A stretch of DNA of 64,000 nt from Persicitalea jodogahamensis (GCF_014651615.1 NZ_BMXF01000002.1:77675-141674); one strand, 5' to 3'. Counted from the first letter of the stretch, positions 39,354 through 49,006 are shown. Made by a program: numbers and translations. The notes: generated from the sequence alone by a model not told the origin.

Positions 39354-40553
39354 ATGAAGAATGTTATATATACTATACTGGTATTAATGGTGTTTATCGA
39401 GCCAGCCAATGCTCAGAGCATAAATTCACAATATGTTTTTTACGGATCGGATAAAATAGCGGTAGATTCAATATTTCCTGCTTGGGAGGGAATTAAATTA
39501 TTTAAAACTAGGAGTAATAGGTGGGGAGCAATAGATGAAAACGAAAAGGTAATTATTTATCCAAAGTATAGAATATTGACTTATTTTAAAGAAGATTTAG
39601 CCATATTCTGGAAGGATATAAATAACAATGGTTTTGTTGATCGTGAAGGAAATGAAGTTCATAAAGGAAGCTACACAGAAATACGTCCTTTTGAAGGAGG
39701 TCTTTCGGAAGTATGGCACAGTACTGGCCAAAAGTTCAGAAAGGAGGATGGGTATACATTTGAAAATAATCCCTTTGATGTACGGCGCAACTATTTAAAC
39801 CGTGCCTTCGATTTACTTATTCCGCAAAAATATGATTCGGTGGGGGTCTATATTCATAAAAGACTAAGAGTTGTGAAAAAAACTAATAAATTTGGCTTCT
39901 TAGATGAAAATGGCAAGGAAATTATTCCACCTATTTTGGACGATATTGATCTTGATAGTGTATACTTCTGGAAAGAGCTCCGAAGAATCGGAATTGGGGG
40001 GAAGTTTGGCTATTTGAATACCCAAAAAAAGGAACTGGCAATCGATTTTTCATATAATGAAACACTTCCTTCTAATTCAAACATAACTTGGGTAAAAGTT
40101 GATCAAACTTGGTATTTAATTGATATGAACCTCCGGGTTCTAAAAGAAGCTGATTATAAATCAGTACGCTGGATAGTACCCAGTAAAGTGTCAGCGGCCC
40201 AAACTGACCTGGGATACCTTCTGATTGATTCTGATGGTCACGAGCTATGTGACCAAAAATATGATTTTATATTTATGGCCGATGAAGGCGTGGCTCCGGT
40301 AATGAAAAATGGAAAATTTGGGTATATAGATCTGGATGGAAATCAGATTGTTGCACCAATATATGAAAAGGTGTTTCACTTTAAAAATGGGCAGGGATTG
40401 GTGTTAGATAAATATGCTTATTGGTATATAAATCAGAATGGAGAAAAAAGCTGGCACAGAATGAAACCCTCAGTTTTGATAAATATTTTAATAGTTATTT
40501 TATTGTGCCCTTTGTGTCTGTGGACATACAGGTTAACAAGAAATTATTGGTAA
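39354..40553 (+). CDS. Secreted WG-repeat protein with C-terminal membrane helix
   Basis: 399 residues from the ATG at 39354; the frame extends 24 codons upstream but the signal peptide 'MKNVIYTILVLMVFIEPANAQ' starts here. Repeats of about 50-60 residues carry the WG pattern: 'NRWGAIDENEKVIIYPKY', 'NKFGFLDENGKEIIPPI', 'GKFGYLNTQKKELAIDF' and 'GKFGYIDLDGNQIVAPIYE'. A hydrophobic helix (about 375-392) near the end may anchor it. WG-repeat proteins are exported beta-rich proteins of mostly unknown role. The gene is much more AT-rich than its neighbours, a sign of transfer, and follows the sialidase relic. Confidence 0.85.
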   Translation: MKNVIYTILVLMVFIEPANAQSINSQYVFYGSDKIAVDSIFPAWEGIKLFKTRSNRWGAIDENEKVIIYPKYRILTYFKEDLAIFWKDINNNGFVDREGNEVHKGSYTEIRPFEGGLSEVWHSTGQKFRKEDGYTFENNPFDVRRNYLNRAFDLLIPQKYDSVGVYIHKRLRVVKKTNKFGFLDENGKEIIPPILDDIDLDSVYFWKELRRIGIGGKFGYLNTQKKELAIDFSYNETLPSNSNITWVKVDQTWYLIDMNLRVLKEADYKSVRWIVPSKVSAAQTDLGYLLIDSDGHELCDQKYDFIFMADEGVAPVMKNGKFGYIDLDGNQIVAPIYEKVFHFKNGQGLVLDKYAYWYINQNGEKSWHRMKPSVLINILIVILLCPLCLWTYRLTRNYW

Positions 40554-40688
40554 CTAAGACATTTGGAACGATTGGCTACTGCCACATCCATATATTTGTA
40601 TTTATAAGTCCGCTAAAACTAATATATAATCGGGTGGGTCTGCCATGCGATTCGAGAAATGCGATTTTAGACTAGACCTCTAATTTGT

Positions 40689-41288
40689 ATGAAAAAGCTA
40701 CTGTTCATACTATTCGCCTTTGCTACAACTACCTGCCATGCCCAAAAGCAAGAGCAAGAGCCTGCCGTGCGCGTCCATTTAGCCTCATCGTTCGGGTTAG
40801 GGATTTCGGGTAGGTCAAAAGAAATTACCGGTGGGGCTTTCATGGCTAGCCTGGCCATACCCGTTGAGTTCAGGCATCAGTGGTACCTTATTTCCGAGGT
40901 GTATGGAGGGGCTTTCCGTAGCCCAAAGTACCCTAAGAAGGTGGGGTACTTTTTTGAGAGTTATCCACGCATAAGATACGAGGCCTACGGTATTCGATTG
41001 GGAAAAGGAATCAAAACCATATATCCTGAATTTACTTTGCGGATGTCAGTCGGGGCAGACGTACTATTAGTGCATGAACCCTGTTGCTACAGCATCAGTA
41101 AATTCTCCGAAGGCTACGACGAAAAGCTATACCGCACGTATGCCATCCCCGCTCAACTCGACGCAAGATTTCGACTTAATAAAAGGGAAACCGCTTTCCT
41201 GACTTTCGGTGGACGCTGGGACGCCAACGGTCGTCGTCCTTTTGGTAGTTTGAATACGGGTGTCGAGTTTCGACTTTTCTCATTGTGA
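40689..41288 (+). CDS. Putative outer-membrane beta-barrel protein (copy 1)
   Basis: 199 residues with a signal peptide ending 'TTCHAQ'. The mature part alternates hydrophobic and polar residues in short strands ('AVRVHLASSFGLGISG', 'FRHQWYLISEVYGGAFRSPK') and ends with 'RRPFGSLNTGVEFRLFSL', a typical aromatic beta-barrel C-terminus. It is clearly paralogous to the protein at 42746-43345, with shared 'YGGAFRSPK', 'YAIP' and 'FGSLxxGVEF'. No known family name is recognised. Probably a small outer-membrane protein. A frameshifted minus-strand surface gene lies between the two copies. Confidence 0.68.
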   Translation: MKKLLFILFAFATTTCHAQKQEQEPAVRVHLASSFGLGISGRSKEITGGAFMASLAIPVEFRHQWYLISEVYGGAFRSPKYPKKVGYFFESYPRIRYEAYGIRLGKGIKTIYPEFTLRMSVGADVLLVHEPCCYSISKFSEGYDEKLYRTYAIPAQLDARFRLNKRETAFLTFGGRWDANGRRPFGSLNTGVEFRLFSL

Positions 41289-41380
41289 CACCTATTGGCT
41301 CGCTGAACTCGACCTGCGGGCTATCACCTCGCGTTTGCAACGGCATATCGTGCAATCCGAATTCTTCAACCTTCCCCTTT

Positions 41381-42507
41381 TTACTGACCTAACATCAAAG
41401 TACTACCGCTACCTACCAGCAACAATTGGGCGTCGGGGCTGTATTCCAAGCCAAGCACCGTGGCTGTGCCATGAAGAGAAATCATATGTCCTGCCCCCAA
41501 AATAACCTGTTCGCCAGACAGGGGTGCGCGACCAACGGACCAGGTAGCAGGATCTTCCCAATCACCTGTTTTGAGGCTAATGACAGGGCAGGATTGTTGA
41601 ATGGTAGCGGAACCTTTCATGGTGCTACTACAATTGGGCAAAGTACCTTTGGTAGCTCGGACCGTGTAGGTACCCTGCGTGGTAAAATTGCCGAAAGAGA
41701 GCGCACTGCCTGTACCGGACAAGGCATTTCCCATGGCTTCATCATTTATGAAGAGCTGATAGTAGACATCATTCTGGGAACTGTCCAATCCAACCGCTAT
41801 CCCTGTCCCGCCGGCACAGTAAGTACCCCCGCCCGTTACGGTGTAGGCATTAGGGAGGGCTGAGACAGTGACAGCGATCTGGGATCTTGGGCTTTCACAG
41901 CCAGTATTTGATGTTTGGGAAACGTAATAGAACGTAGAGCCGGCCGCAGAAGTTGAGGGTGTGGGCGCAGTATTGGAGCCTGTTCCCCCGGTAGAATCAG
42001 CGTACCATCGCAGAAAGCTGCCCGTAGCTGTTAAAGGACGGGCGGGAGAACCAATACAATAATTAATAGGTGCGAATACCCCAGGTGCAGCAGGTATAGC
42101 CTTTATAACTACGCTAATCTGTGCCCTGGCACTCTCCTGACCGTCTACGGTTTGCGAGACATAGTAGAATATGGTACCCGTAGCAGAAGTCGAAGGCGTG
42201 GGCGCGGAGGGAATGCTCGTTCCCCCGGCAGAAGTTGAATACCAATTCAGAGTACCACCCGGTGCTGCTGAAGCCGTCAGAGTAGTAGCGGTAGCTCCCT
42301 CGCAATAAGCAACGGGAGAAACTACCCCTGGCGGCGGAGTTGTAACATCATCATAGTTTGAGTTCGCATCAGCAAAATAGACATCGACTCTACTGCAACA
42401 GAGATATTTGTAGTAAATTCCGCCACCGATTCCTTCGTATGTAAATAAACAGGATTGCTAGTAGAAAACAGGACAAGCGACAGTACTAAAAAGGAGAGAA
42501 ATTTCAT
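41381..42507 (-). pseudogene. Frameshifted Ig-like surface protein gene
   Basis: A signal-peptide-like start, 'MKFLSFLVLSLVLFSTSNP', begins at the ATG at 42507 in one frame. From about 42455 onward the coding sequence continues in another frame to the stop at 41381, with no start codon of its own. The continued frame encodes repeated Ig-like units ('YCEGATATTLTASAAPGG', 'LNWYSTSAGGT', then 'YCIGSPARPLTATGSF' and 'LRWYADSTGGT', each ending 'FYYVSQT'), a third unit with 'YCAGGTGIAVG', and a C-terminal module 'GDWEDPATWSVGRAPLSGEQ'. A single indel near codon 18 would explain the break, so the gene is inactive or a sequencing error is present. The same C-terminal module ends the 53136-55304 protein. 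Confidence 0.72.
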
Positions 42508-42745
42508 TCACCAAGAGGGGTAATGCTTTGGGGTCATAGGAAATATTTGGTGTTCTTCGTGAAAAGTACCCCCACTGTGCATGAAGGTCGGTTAACAGCG
42601 AGAAATTGAGATAGATAGCGTTTCTCGCAAGGGTGTTTGGAATTAGGGAGTACTTTCGAGGAGCAAAAGTAAGAATTGACGTTGTCAAAAGTCAAAAGGA
42701 TTCTAACCGGGCGCTCAATAAGGCTAACCAATAAGGATAGTGATA

Positions 42746-43345
42746 ATGAAGCAAGCGTTTCTCTTGATGATACTCGCCGTAGCCACCTGCGGCTACGCCC
42801 AGGAAGCCAAGGTCGAGCCAGACGAACCGTTTATTCGCGTCTATTTGACTGCATCGCTGGGTATGGGTATTTCGGGCCAAACCTCCGTAATGTCAGGTGG
42901 GCCGCTCATGGCCCTGGCCACACTTCCCCTCAGATTTCGGCACAATTGGTTCCTTATTCCCGAAGCGTACGGGGGCGCGTTTCGCAGTCCTAAGTTTCCC
43001 GATAAAACCGGCTTCATTATTCATACATACCCACGCTACCGGCATCAAATGTACGGGATGCGGTTTGGCCGTAGCTTCGCGCCACCCGACAATGGCTTTT
43101 CGGTTTTGCCCTCTATCGGGATAGATTACCTGCAAATCGAGGAGCCATACTTTCGCATGGGGAATTACAGGCGTGAGCTCGAACACAATATTTATCGCCT
43201 ATACGCCATCCCTATCCAGGTAGACTTGCGTTTTCAGAAAAGGCGCGATAGCTACGCGGCATTTGCCATCGGAATGCGGGTCAATAAGAACAATCGCCGC
43301 TCGTTCGGAAGTCTTACGGCGGGCGTTGAGTTTAAATTGAATTGA
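42746..43345 (+). CDS. Putative outer-membrane beta-barrel protein (copy 2)
   Basis: 199 residues from the ATG at 42746; a GTG two codons earlier is possible. A signal peptide ends 'TCGYAQ'. The sequence parallels the 40689-41288 protein throughout: 'RVYLTASLGMGISGQ', 'EAYGGAFRSPKFPDKTG', 'YPRYRHQMYGMRFG', 'YRLYAIPIQVDLRF' and the barrel-like end 'FGSLTAGVEFKLN'. The copies differ at many positions, so the duplication is not recent. Probably a small outer-membrane protein of unknown role. Confidence 0.68.
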   Translation: MKQAFLLMILAVATCGYAQEAKVEPDEPFIRVYLTASLGMGISGQTSVMSGGPLMALATLPLRFRHNWFLIPEAYGGAFRSPKFPDKTGFIIHTYPRYRHQMYGMRFGRSFAPPDNGFSVLPSIGIDYLQIEEPYFRMGNYRRELEHNIYRLYAIPIQVDLRFQKRRDSYAAFAIGMRVNKNNRRSFGSLTAGVEFKLN

Positions 43346-43421
43346 TTGCCAATTCTGCTCTGTGCCCAAGCATTATGGTAGTTCGCCGCAGTCTTTTGCG
43401 TCCAATTATCAAATAAGTCCT

Positions 43422-44693
43422 TTACGCGCCAACCAAAATCTGTTCGGGTTGTTTTTCGAGAGAGTCCTCTTTCTCCTGGGTCAGCCGCCGCTTTTTCAGA
43501 TACCGCGCGTACATGAGGGCTACGGCAATTGCTGCGAAACCCTGCGTCAGTACGGTGGCCTGTACGCCGATGTAGTGCGACACGCCTCCCACCAGCAGAC
43601 TGCCGAGGGGAATCGCCCCGGCGAATACCATCACAAAAATACTCAGCACCCGCCCCCGCAGTTCCTGCGTGACGCTTAACTGGATCAGCGTGTTGCTGAT
43701 CGTGACGACCGACATCATCCCGAATGCCCCGCACGTCAGGATGACCAAAGCCAGGTAGTAGTTGGTCATGTAAGAAAACAGCACGAGTCCGGTCCCGAAA
43801 ATCAGGGTGTTAATGGCCAGAATTTTGGTCAGGTTGGTGCCGGGTTTTACTGAAGCCAGAAATATGGCCCCTATAAACGCACCGAGGCCGATAACGCCAT
43901 CGATGACCCCGAGCGTCGAGGCGGAACCCTGGAAAATGTCTTTGGCGTACACTGGCGTCAGCGTCGAGTAGGGCAGCACGAGCAGGCTCATCACACCCGC
44001 AAAAATAATGGTACTGCTGATGTCAGGTGTGGCTTTAATAAAGGCAAAGGCTTCGCGAAATTCCCGTTTGATATTCCGGTCGGCTTTCGGTTTGGGAAAA
44101 AAGGCGGGTAGTTTCATCAGTAGTAAAGAAATGATGACCGGAATAAAACTCAGCGCGTTGAGCCCAAAGCAAACCTGGTCGCCGAATGTTTCCAGCGCGA
44201 AGCCGGCTATCGCCGGACCGAGCAGTTTGGACAAGTTGACCATTGAGGAATTCAGCGCGAGAGCATTGGGCAGATCCTGCTTATTGTTCACCATCGCCTG
44301 CACCAGCGACTGCCGCGCCGGAACATCGAAGCCATTGATGATGCCCAGCACGGCGCTCAGGCCGATAATCGACCAAACGGCGTATTGCTGAAAATAGATG
44401 ACGGCCAGCGTGAGGAGGATAGCCTGCACCAGCGAAAGTACCTGCGTCACCAGCAGTACTTTGTACCGATCGTACCGATCGGCGACGATGCCGCCGAATA
44501 AGGAGAACATCGAGGCCGGAAACAGCGTGGCAAATACCGACACCCCCAGCATGACCTTGGACTGCGTCAGCGAGTAAACTACCCAGCTCACGGCGGTTTT
44601 CTGCATCCAGGTCCCGATCAGCGACACGGACTGGCCCATGAAAAACAGACGGAAATTGCGGCTTTTAAAAGAACTGAAAGTGGTGATTGGCAT
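43422..44693 (-). CDS. MFS exporter, EntS-like (MFS_3)
   Basis: 423 residues from the ATG at 44693; a TTG 12 codons upstream is less likely. About 12 transmembrane helices, inner membrane. The start 'SFKSRNFRLFFMGQSVSLIGTWMQ' and 'LFGGIVADRYDRYKVLLVTQ' are typical of the MFS_3 group that includes the enterobactin exporter EntS and many multidrug or macrolide exporters. The substrate cannot be predicted. The C-terminus is a short charged tail. It lies downstream of the LuxR-type regulator on the same strand with a 133-bp gap, so co-regulation is possible but not shown. Confidence 0.87.
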   Translation of the reverse strand: MPITTFSSFKSRNFRLFFMGQSVSLIGTWMQKTAVSWVVYSLTQSKVMLGVSVFATLFPASMFSLFGGIVADRYDRYKVLLVTQVLSLVQAILLTLAVIYFQQYAVWSIIGLSAVLGIINGFDVPARQSLVQAMVNNKQDLPNALALNSSMVNLSKLLGPAIAGFALETFGDQVCFGLNALSFIPVIISLLLMKLPAFFPKPKADRNIKREFREAFAFIKATPDISSTIIFAGVMSLLVLPYSTLTPVYAKDIFQGSASTLGVIDGVIGLGAFIGAIFLASVKPGTNLTKILAINTLIFGTGLVLFSYMTNYYLALVILTCGAFGMMSVVTISNTLIQLSVTQELRGRVLSIFVMVFAGAIPLGSLLVGGVSHYIGVQATVLTQGFAAIAVALMYARYLKKRRLTQEKEDSLEKQPEQILVGA

Positions 44694-44826
44694 GGATGTG
44701 GGTAAAAGCAAAAGTCTCAGATAGAGCAATGCTTACCCAAAACCCGTACCAATCCAAAAACATGCCTCAAACCCGGTTTTTGTCCAGAATGGACAAGCCG
44801 GAAAAAAGGAGGATTGTAGCGGCGAC

Positions 44827-45750
44827 CTATACCCGGAAAGTACGCATCAGCGATATGAGCTGGGTTCGGCTTTTGACCTCGGTTTTCTGATAAATCCGGT
44901 GCGTGTGGTCTTTGATCGTTTGCACGGTCACGAACAGAGTTTCCGCGATTTCTTTATTGGTCTTGCCCCGGTAAATCTCCTGGATGACCTCCAATTCCCG
45001 GGGGGTAATATCGTAGTTTTCTACGAATAGCTCCAATGATGGCACCTTCGTCGCAAATGTCGCCGCGCGCGAAGGTGCAGCATCGGGTAGTTTGGCCCGG
45101 TAGACGTAATAAACGGCAAAAACCGTGTGGCTCAGAAAGTACAGAAAAATGAATAGTAGTTCAAAAGGAAGGTATGAGCCCGATTGCACGAATAAAAGCA
45201 AATGGACAACCCCAACAACGAAGGCCAGCCCCGCGAGCGTCAGCTTTGGCCGAAAATTGAGGTCTTTCGCTTGTCCCAGTGCTAGTGAAGTACCCACTCC
45301 GGTCATGAGAACCAGCACAAATGCGGCGTAAATGTGGTTGACCGTCCAGGTACTTTCCGCGCCAAAGTACCCCACTAATGCCGCTACCAACGAAGTGATC
45401 AGGATAGAGAGCATGAGGTTGCGGCGGCCTGGTTTCAGAATGTGGGCTATCCACAAAATAAGCATGAGCATCCCGGCCAGCAGGAAAGGCACGCTGAGGA
45501 GTGTCAGAAAACGCGAAAGTGGTAATCGACTGGCGGGTGGTAAGATCGGGAAGTACAGCTCCCGCAGCAGCAACCGGCTCCAAAGCGCGTAGAAACCGAA
45601 GGTGTAGGTCAGGATCAGATAATACCTCAGGTACCGCATGGGCAGGTACTGCCCGTACTCTTTTTGGCGAAACAGCACCAGGACCCCGCCCGCCATGAGG
45701 CCCAGGCAAAACATGAAACAAATCCAACTGAGGAGGGGGGATACCGACAT
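44827..45750 (-). CDS. Membrane-bound LuxR-family transcription regulator
   Basis: 307 residues from the ATG at 45750; a TTG at 45777 would add nine residues. Residues about 1-215 contain roughly seven hydrophobic helices, like a 7TM sensor. A linker of about 30 residues follows, then a LuxR-type helix-turn-helix at the C-terminus ('ITPRELEVIQEIYRGKTNKEIAETL' region and 'TVQTIKDHTHRIYQKTEVKSR'). It would read a membrane signal and bind DNA directly, with no receiver domain. It is divergent from a small membrane protein gene with a perfect 14-bp inverted repeat between them, a likely operator. Confidence 0.88.
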   Translation of the reverse strand: MSVSPLLSWICFMFCLGLMAGGVLVLFRQKEYGQYLPMRYLRYYLILTYTFGFYALWSRLLLRELYFPILPPASRLPLSRFLTLLSVPFLLAGMLMLILWIAHILKPGRRNLMLSILITSLVAALVGYFGAESTWTVNHIYAAFVLVLMTGVGTSLALGQAKDLNFRPKLTLAGLAFVVGVVHLLLFVQSGSYLPFELLFIFLYFLSHTVFAVYYVYRAKLPDAAPSRAATFATKVPSLELFVENYDITPRELEVIQEIYRGKTNKEIAETLFVTVQTIKDHTHRIYQKTEVKSRTQLISLMRTFRV

Positions 45751-45807
45751 ACCAAAATAAAAGTTGATACAGCCCAAAAATACCCCTTCAAACAGAATTT
45801 TAGCCCC

Positions 45808-45846
45808 CTACTTTGGTAGTGTTTTTCAAAATCACTACCAAAGTAG
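45808..45846. promoter_or_regulatory. Perfect 14-bp inverted repeat in a divergent promoter region
   Basis: CTACTTTGGTAGTG (45808-45821) and CACTACCAAAGTAG (45833-45846) are perfect inverted copies separated by 11 nt. They lie 57 bp from the LuxR-type regulator start and 70 bp from the start of the divergent membrane protein gene. Size and position suit a dimeric regulator's operator. A transcript hairpin is the alternative. Confidence 0.6.
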
Positions 45847-45916
45847 CTACTCAGAGACAGGAGGTTGCCTTACTTTTGAATCATACAGAACTAATAAAAC
45901 CAACCAGATAAAAGCC

Positions 45917-46582
45917 ATGGAAAAGATTCCCCTTTTAATTCCCCCCACCGTTAACAGCAGCCTGTCGTTTGGCTGGGAAAAAATGAAGCAGTACTTTCTG
46001 CCCCTGCTGCTGGTCGTACTGGTCATAGCCGTCGTCAATATCCCGCTCGACAGCATGCGGGATACGCTTAAAGATAGCAGCGAAACGCTTTTACGGAAGG
46101 ACGAACTCCTGTTGCAAATCCTGTCGGCTGCCTACTGGCTCCTGCTGCTGCCTGCCTTCGAATACAGCGCCGATCTGATGTTCATTCACGCCATCCGTGA
46201 CCAGAAACTCGACTTCAACAACCTCTTCGCGGGTTTCCGCAACTACCTCAATGTCGTGTTGGCGCATCTGCTGGTCGCGGCGCTGGTAGGAATCGCCTTC
46301 ATTGCCTTGATTATTCCGGGAATTTTTGTCGCCTGTCGACTGGCTTTCGTTTCCTACCTGGTCATCGACAAAGGCCTGGAACCCATCGAAGCCGTAGAGA
46401 CCAGCTGGAATATGACGCGCAAACACGGCTGGAAAATTTTCGGTCTCGCTTGCATGTCCATTTTGATTGGCTTGGGTGGCCTGCTATTGCTCATCGTGGG
46501 ACTAATCCCGGCGATCATCTGGATCAAGGCGTCCTTTGCTTCGCTGTACGAGGCGATATTGATTGAAAATGAGGCGGAGTGA
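45917..46582 (+). CDS. Multi-helix membrane protein (GDPD membrane-domain/DUF975-like)
   Basis: 221 residues from the ATG at 45917; the frame extends upstream past the inverted repeat but without family support. About four to five hydrophobic helices. 'LIIPGIFVACRLAFVSYLVIDKG' followed by 'EAVETSWNMTRKHGWKIFGL' matches a motif seen in membrane domains of glycerophosphodiester phosphodiesterases and DUF975-type proteins, where an amphipathic 'S-W-x-M-T-R' helix links membrane helices. No catalytic domain. It is divergent from the LuxR-type regulator and is a plausible target of it. Confidence 0.72.
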   Translation: MEKIPLLIPPTVNSSLSFGWEKMKQYFLPLLLVVLVIAVVNIPLDSMRDTLKDSSETLLRKDELLLQILSAAYWLLLLPAFEYSADLMFIHAIRDQKLDFNNLFAGFRNYLNVVLAHLLVAALVGIAFIALIIPGIFVACRLAFVSYLVIDKGLEPIEAVETSWNMTRKHGWKIFGLACMSILIGLGGLLLLIVGLIPAIIWIKASFASLYEAILIENEAE

Positions 46583-46702
46583 GCGAAGGAATAGATTCTC
46601 TTCGGTATAACCATACCTCCTTTTCCTTTTATTCATTCGTCAAATGCCTTCCCCATTCGTGTTTCCAGTGGTCCGGCATTTCAAAAGCTTATCTCACTGA
46701 GA

Positions 46703-48901
46703 ATGGAAAGAAGAGAATTTGTTCGGAATGCCGGTTTACTGGGCTCCGCTTTGGTAGTCACTCCAACTACCTGGGCTAATCCCCTGTCTCAAAACGAAAG
46801 TACGTATACGCCCCCGGCTCAGGCGCCCCCGGCTGAGGTATGGCTCGACGGGCCTATGCGCTGGGCGCAGCTGGCCTTCGTCGAGCGCGATCCCGGCCAC
46901 TACGATCCCGATTCCTGGCTCGACTACTTCAAGCGAATCCACGCCGATGGCGCCCTGCTGAGCGCGGGTGGGGTGGTCGCTTTTTATCCGACCGAAATCC
47001 CGCTGCACCACCGGAGTCAGTTTATGGGCAATGCCGATACGCTGGGCTATCTGGTGGAAGGGTGTAAAAAACTGGGGATGAAAATCATGCTGCGCACCGA
47101 TCCGCACGCCACCCGGCAGGATACCCTGGCGGCGCATCCCGACTGGATCGCCGTGACCGCCGATGGTCAGAAAAGGCGGCACTGGGCCAATCCCGACCTA
47201 TGGGTCACCTGCGCCCTCGGTCCCTACAATTTCGAGTTTATGCCGCAGGTAAACAAAGAGATTATGCAGCGCTTCGCGCCGGAGGGTATTTTCTCCAACC
47301 GCTGGGCGGGACACGGTGTCTGCTACTGCGAGCATTGCCAGCGCAATTTCAAAAACTACTCGGGCCTGGCGCTCCCCACCAAAGAAGAACGGCTTGACCC
47401 CACCTACCGCCAATGGACCGAATGGAAGACGAAACGGCTCCGGGAATTGTGGCTGCTCTGGGACGCCGGAATTCGGGAGGTGCGGTCCACATCGCGTTTC
47501 ATTCCCAACGGCTTTCCCGACAAAGTACTGACGGGCCGGGAGTCGGATCTTTTCTTTGCCGATCAGCAGGCGCGTTCGGGCCTGATTCCGCCCTGGACCA
47601 ACGGCAAGGGGGCCAAGGAACTGCGCGCCACATTGGGCAACAAACCGCTGATCGGCATATTCAGTATTGGTCTGGAGGAGGAATTTCGCTGGAAAGATTC
47701 CGTGCAGAGCGATGCCGAAATCCGCACCTGGGTAGCCGAAGGTACCGCCAACGGGATGCGTCCCTGTTTTGTAAAATTCGGCGGCGATATTTATGACAAG
47801 CGCTGGATGAATTCGGTGGCCGAGCTGTACGATGCCTATTACAAAAATGAAAAGTACCTCCGCAACACGGTCTCGCTGGCGCGGGTAGGCGTCGTATACT
47901 CCGAGCAAACCGAACGAAAGTACGGCGGCCAACCCTGGCAGCAGCACAGCGGCGACCATCTGAATGGCATGTACCATGCCCTGGTCGAAAGCCGCATTCC
48001 GTTCGATATGGTCAACGACCGTTTGCTTTCGGCGGATGATCTCGGACGATTCAAGCTGCTGATCCTTCCTAATATCGCAGCGCTCTCCGATGCGCAATGC
48101 GCGCAGATTGAAGCCTTTGTGCAGCGAGGTGGTAGCGTGGTGGCCACTTTCGAAACCTCCCTCTACGATGAAGAAGCCCAACCCCGCCCCGACTTTGGGC
48201 TGGCGAGCCTGTTCGGGGTTTCCTACGGAAAAAACGTAGCCGGTCCGCAGCGCAACAGCTACCTGCAGTTGCACCATCAGCCCCAGAATGATTTGCATAC
48301 CCAAATCCTGTCGGGGCTGGACGATACTCCACGGATCGTGAATGCTATCTACAAAGTCGAGGTGCAACCGACTACGGCTTTCGCCAGCCCGATCACCCTG
48401 ATACCCACCTACCCCGACCTTCCCATGGAGGATGTGTATCCCCGCGTGGAGGAAACTGATATCCGGGAAGTGTACCTGCGACAGGTCGGGAAAGGCCGGG
48501 TGGCCTATATCCCCGGCGATCTGGACCGCACCTTCTGGAAAATGCTGAACGTGGATCACCGGGTTTTGCTGCATAATATTATCGACTGGGCGCTGGATGA
48601 AGCCCCCATTACAACGATCATCGGGCCGGGGGTAGTTGACAGCACCGTATGGCAGCAGGAGAAATCCATGACGGTCCACCTGGTCAACCTCACCAATCCG
48701 ATGATGATGAAAGGGCCTTTCCGGGAGCTTATCCCCATCGATACCCAGGTCACGGTGCAGGTACCTGCGGGAAAAAAGGTTTCCCGCGTGAAACTCCTCA
48801 TGCGCGGGACGGAACCAAAATTTGCGCATAAAAACGGTAAAATAACCGTAGATGTGCGCGGACTGCTGGACCACGAAATCGTCGCGCTGGATTTTGGGTG
48901 A
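46703..48901 (+). CDS. Putative glycoside hydrolase (GHL6-like) with GATase-like domain
   Basis: 732 residues with a twin-arginine-like N-terminus ('MERREFVRNAGLLGSALVV'), so probably exported. Residues about 50-330 resemble a TIM-barrel hypothetical glycosyl hydrolase: 'VCYCEHCQRNFKNYSGLALP' contains a conserved Cys/His pattern seen in that group, and 'GIFSNRWAGHG' precedes it. Residues about 395-530 look like a beta-galactosidase trimerisation/glutamine-amidotransferase-like domain ('FKLLILPNIAALSDAQ', 'RGGSVVATFETSLYDE'). C-terminal beta-domains follow. The substrate is unknown and the catalytic residues were not assigned. Possibly part of a glycan-degrading set with the nearby PIG-L and GH20-like genes. 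Confidence 0.72.
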   Translation: MERREFVRNAGLLGSALVVTPTTWANPLSQNESTYTPPAQAPPAEVWLDGPMRWAQLAFVERDPGHYDPDSWLDYFKRIHADGALLSAGGVVAFYPTEIPLHHRSQFMGNADTLGYLVEGCKKLGMKIMLRTDPHATRQDTLAAHPDWIAVTADGQKRRHWANPDLWVTCALGPYNFEFMPQVNKEIMQRFAPEGIFSNRWAGHGVCYCEHCQRNFKNYSGLALPTKEERLDPTYRQWTEWKTKRLRELWLLWDAGIREVRSTSRFIPNGFPDKVLTGRESDLFFADQQARSGLIPPWTNGKGAKELRATLGNKPLIGIFSIGLEEEFRWKDSVQSDAEIRTWVAEGTANGMRPCFVKFGGDIYDKRWMNSVAELYDAYYKNEKYLRNTVSLARVGVVYSEQTERKYGGQPWQQHSGDHLNGMYHALVESRIPFDMVNDRLLSADDLGRFKLLILPNIAALSDAQCAQIEAFVQRGGSVVATFETSLYDEEAQPRPDFGLASLFGVSYGKNVAGPQRNSYLQLHHQPQNDLHTQILSGLDDTPRIVNAIYKVEVQPTTAFASPITLIPTYPDLPMEDVYPRVEETDIREVYLRQVGKGRVAYIPGDLDRTFWKMLNVDHRVLLHNIIDWALDEAPITTIIGPGVVDSTVWQQEKSMTVHLVNLTNPMMMKGPFRELIPIDTQVTVQVPAGKKVSRVKLLMRGTEPKFAHKNGKITVDVRGLLDHEIVALDFG

Positions 48902-48973
48902 GGGTTGGGTAGTTTCTTATAATTATGGGTTGATAACCAGTATTTGAAATACGATTGAGTCATCGCCACTCAC

Positions 48974-49006
48974 AAAAAAGAGAGCCTCTTTGCAGGGAGG
49001 CTCTCT
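48974..49006 (-). terminator. Factor-independent terminator
   Basis: On the minus strand, a perfect 10-bp stem AGAGAGCCTC / GAGGCTCTCT with an 8-nt loop is followed by a T run (AAAAAA on the plus strand, 48974-48979). It lies about 38 bp past the stop of the ScyD/ScyE-family gene. Confidence 0.85.

Noticed and set aside
47198-48874. A 558-codon minus-strand ORF
   Set aside because: It lies antisense inside the well-supported GHL6-like gene and has no recognisable protein features; long antisense frames are common in GC-rich genes.
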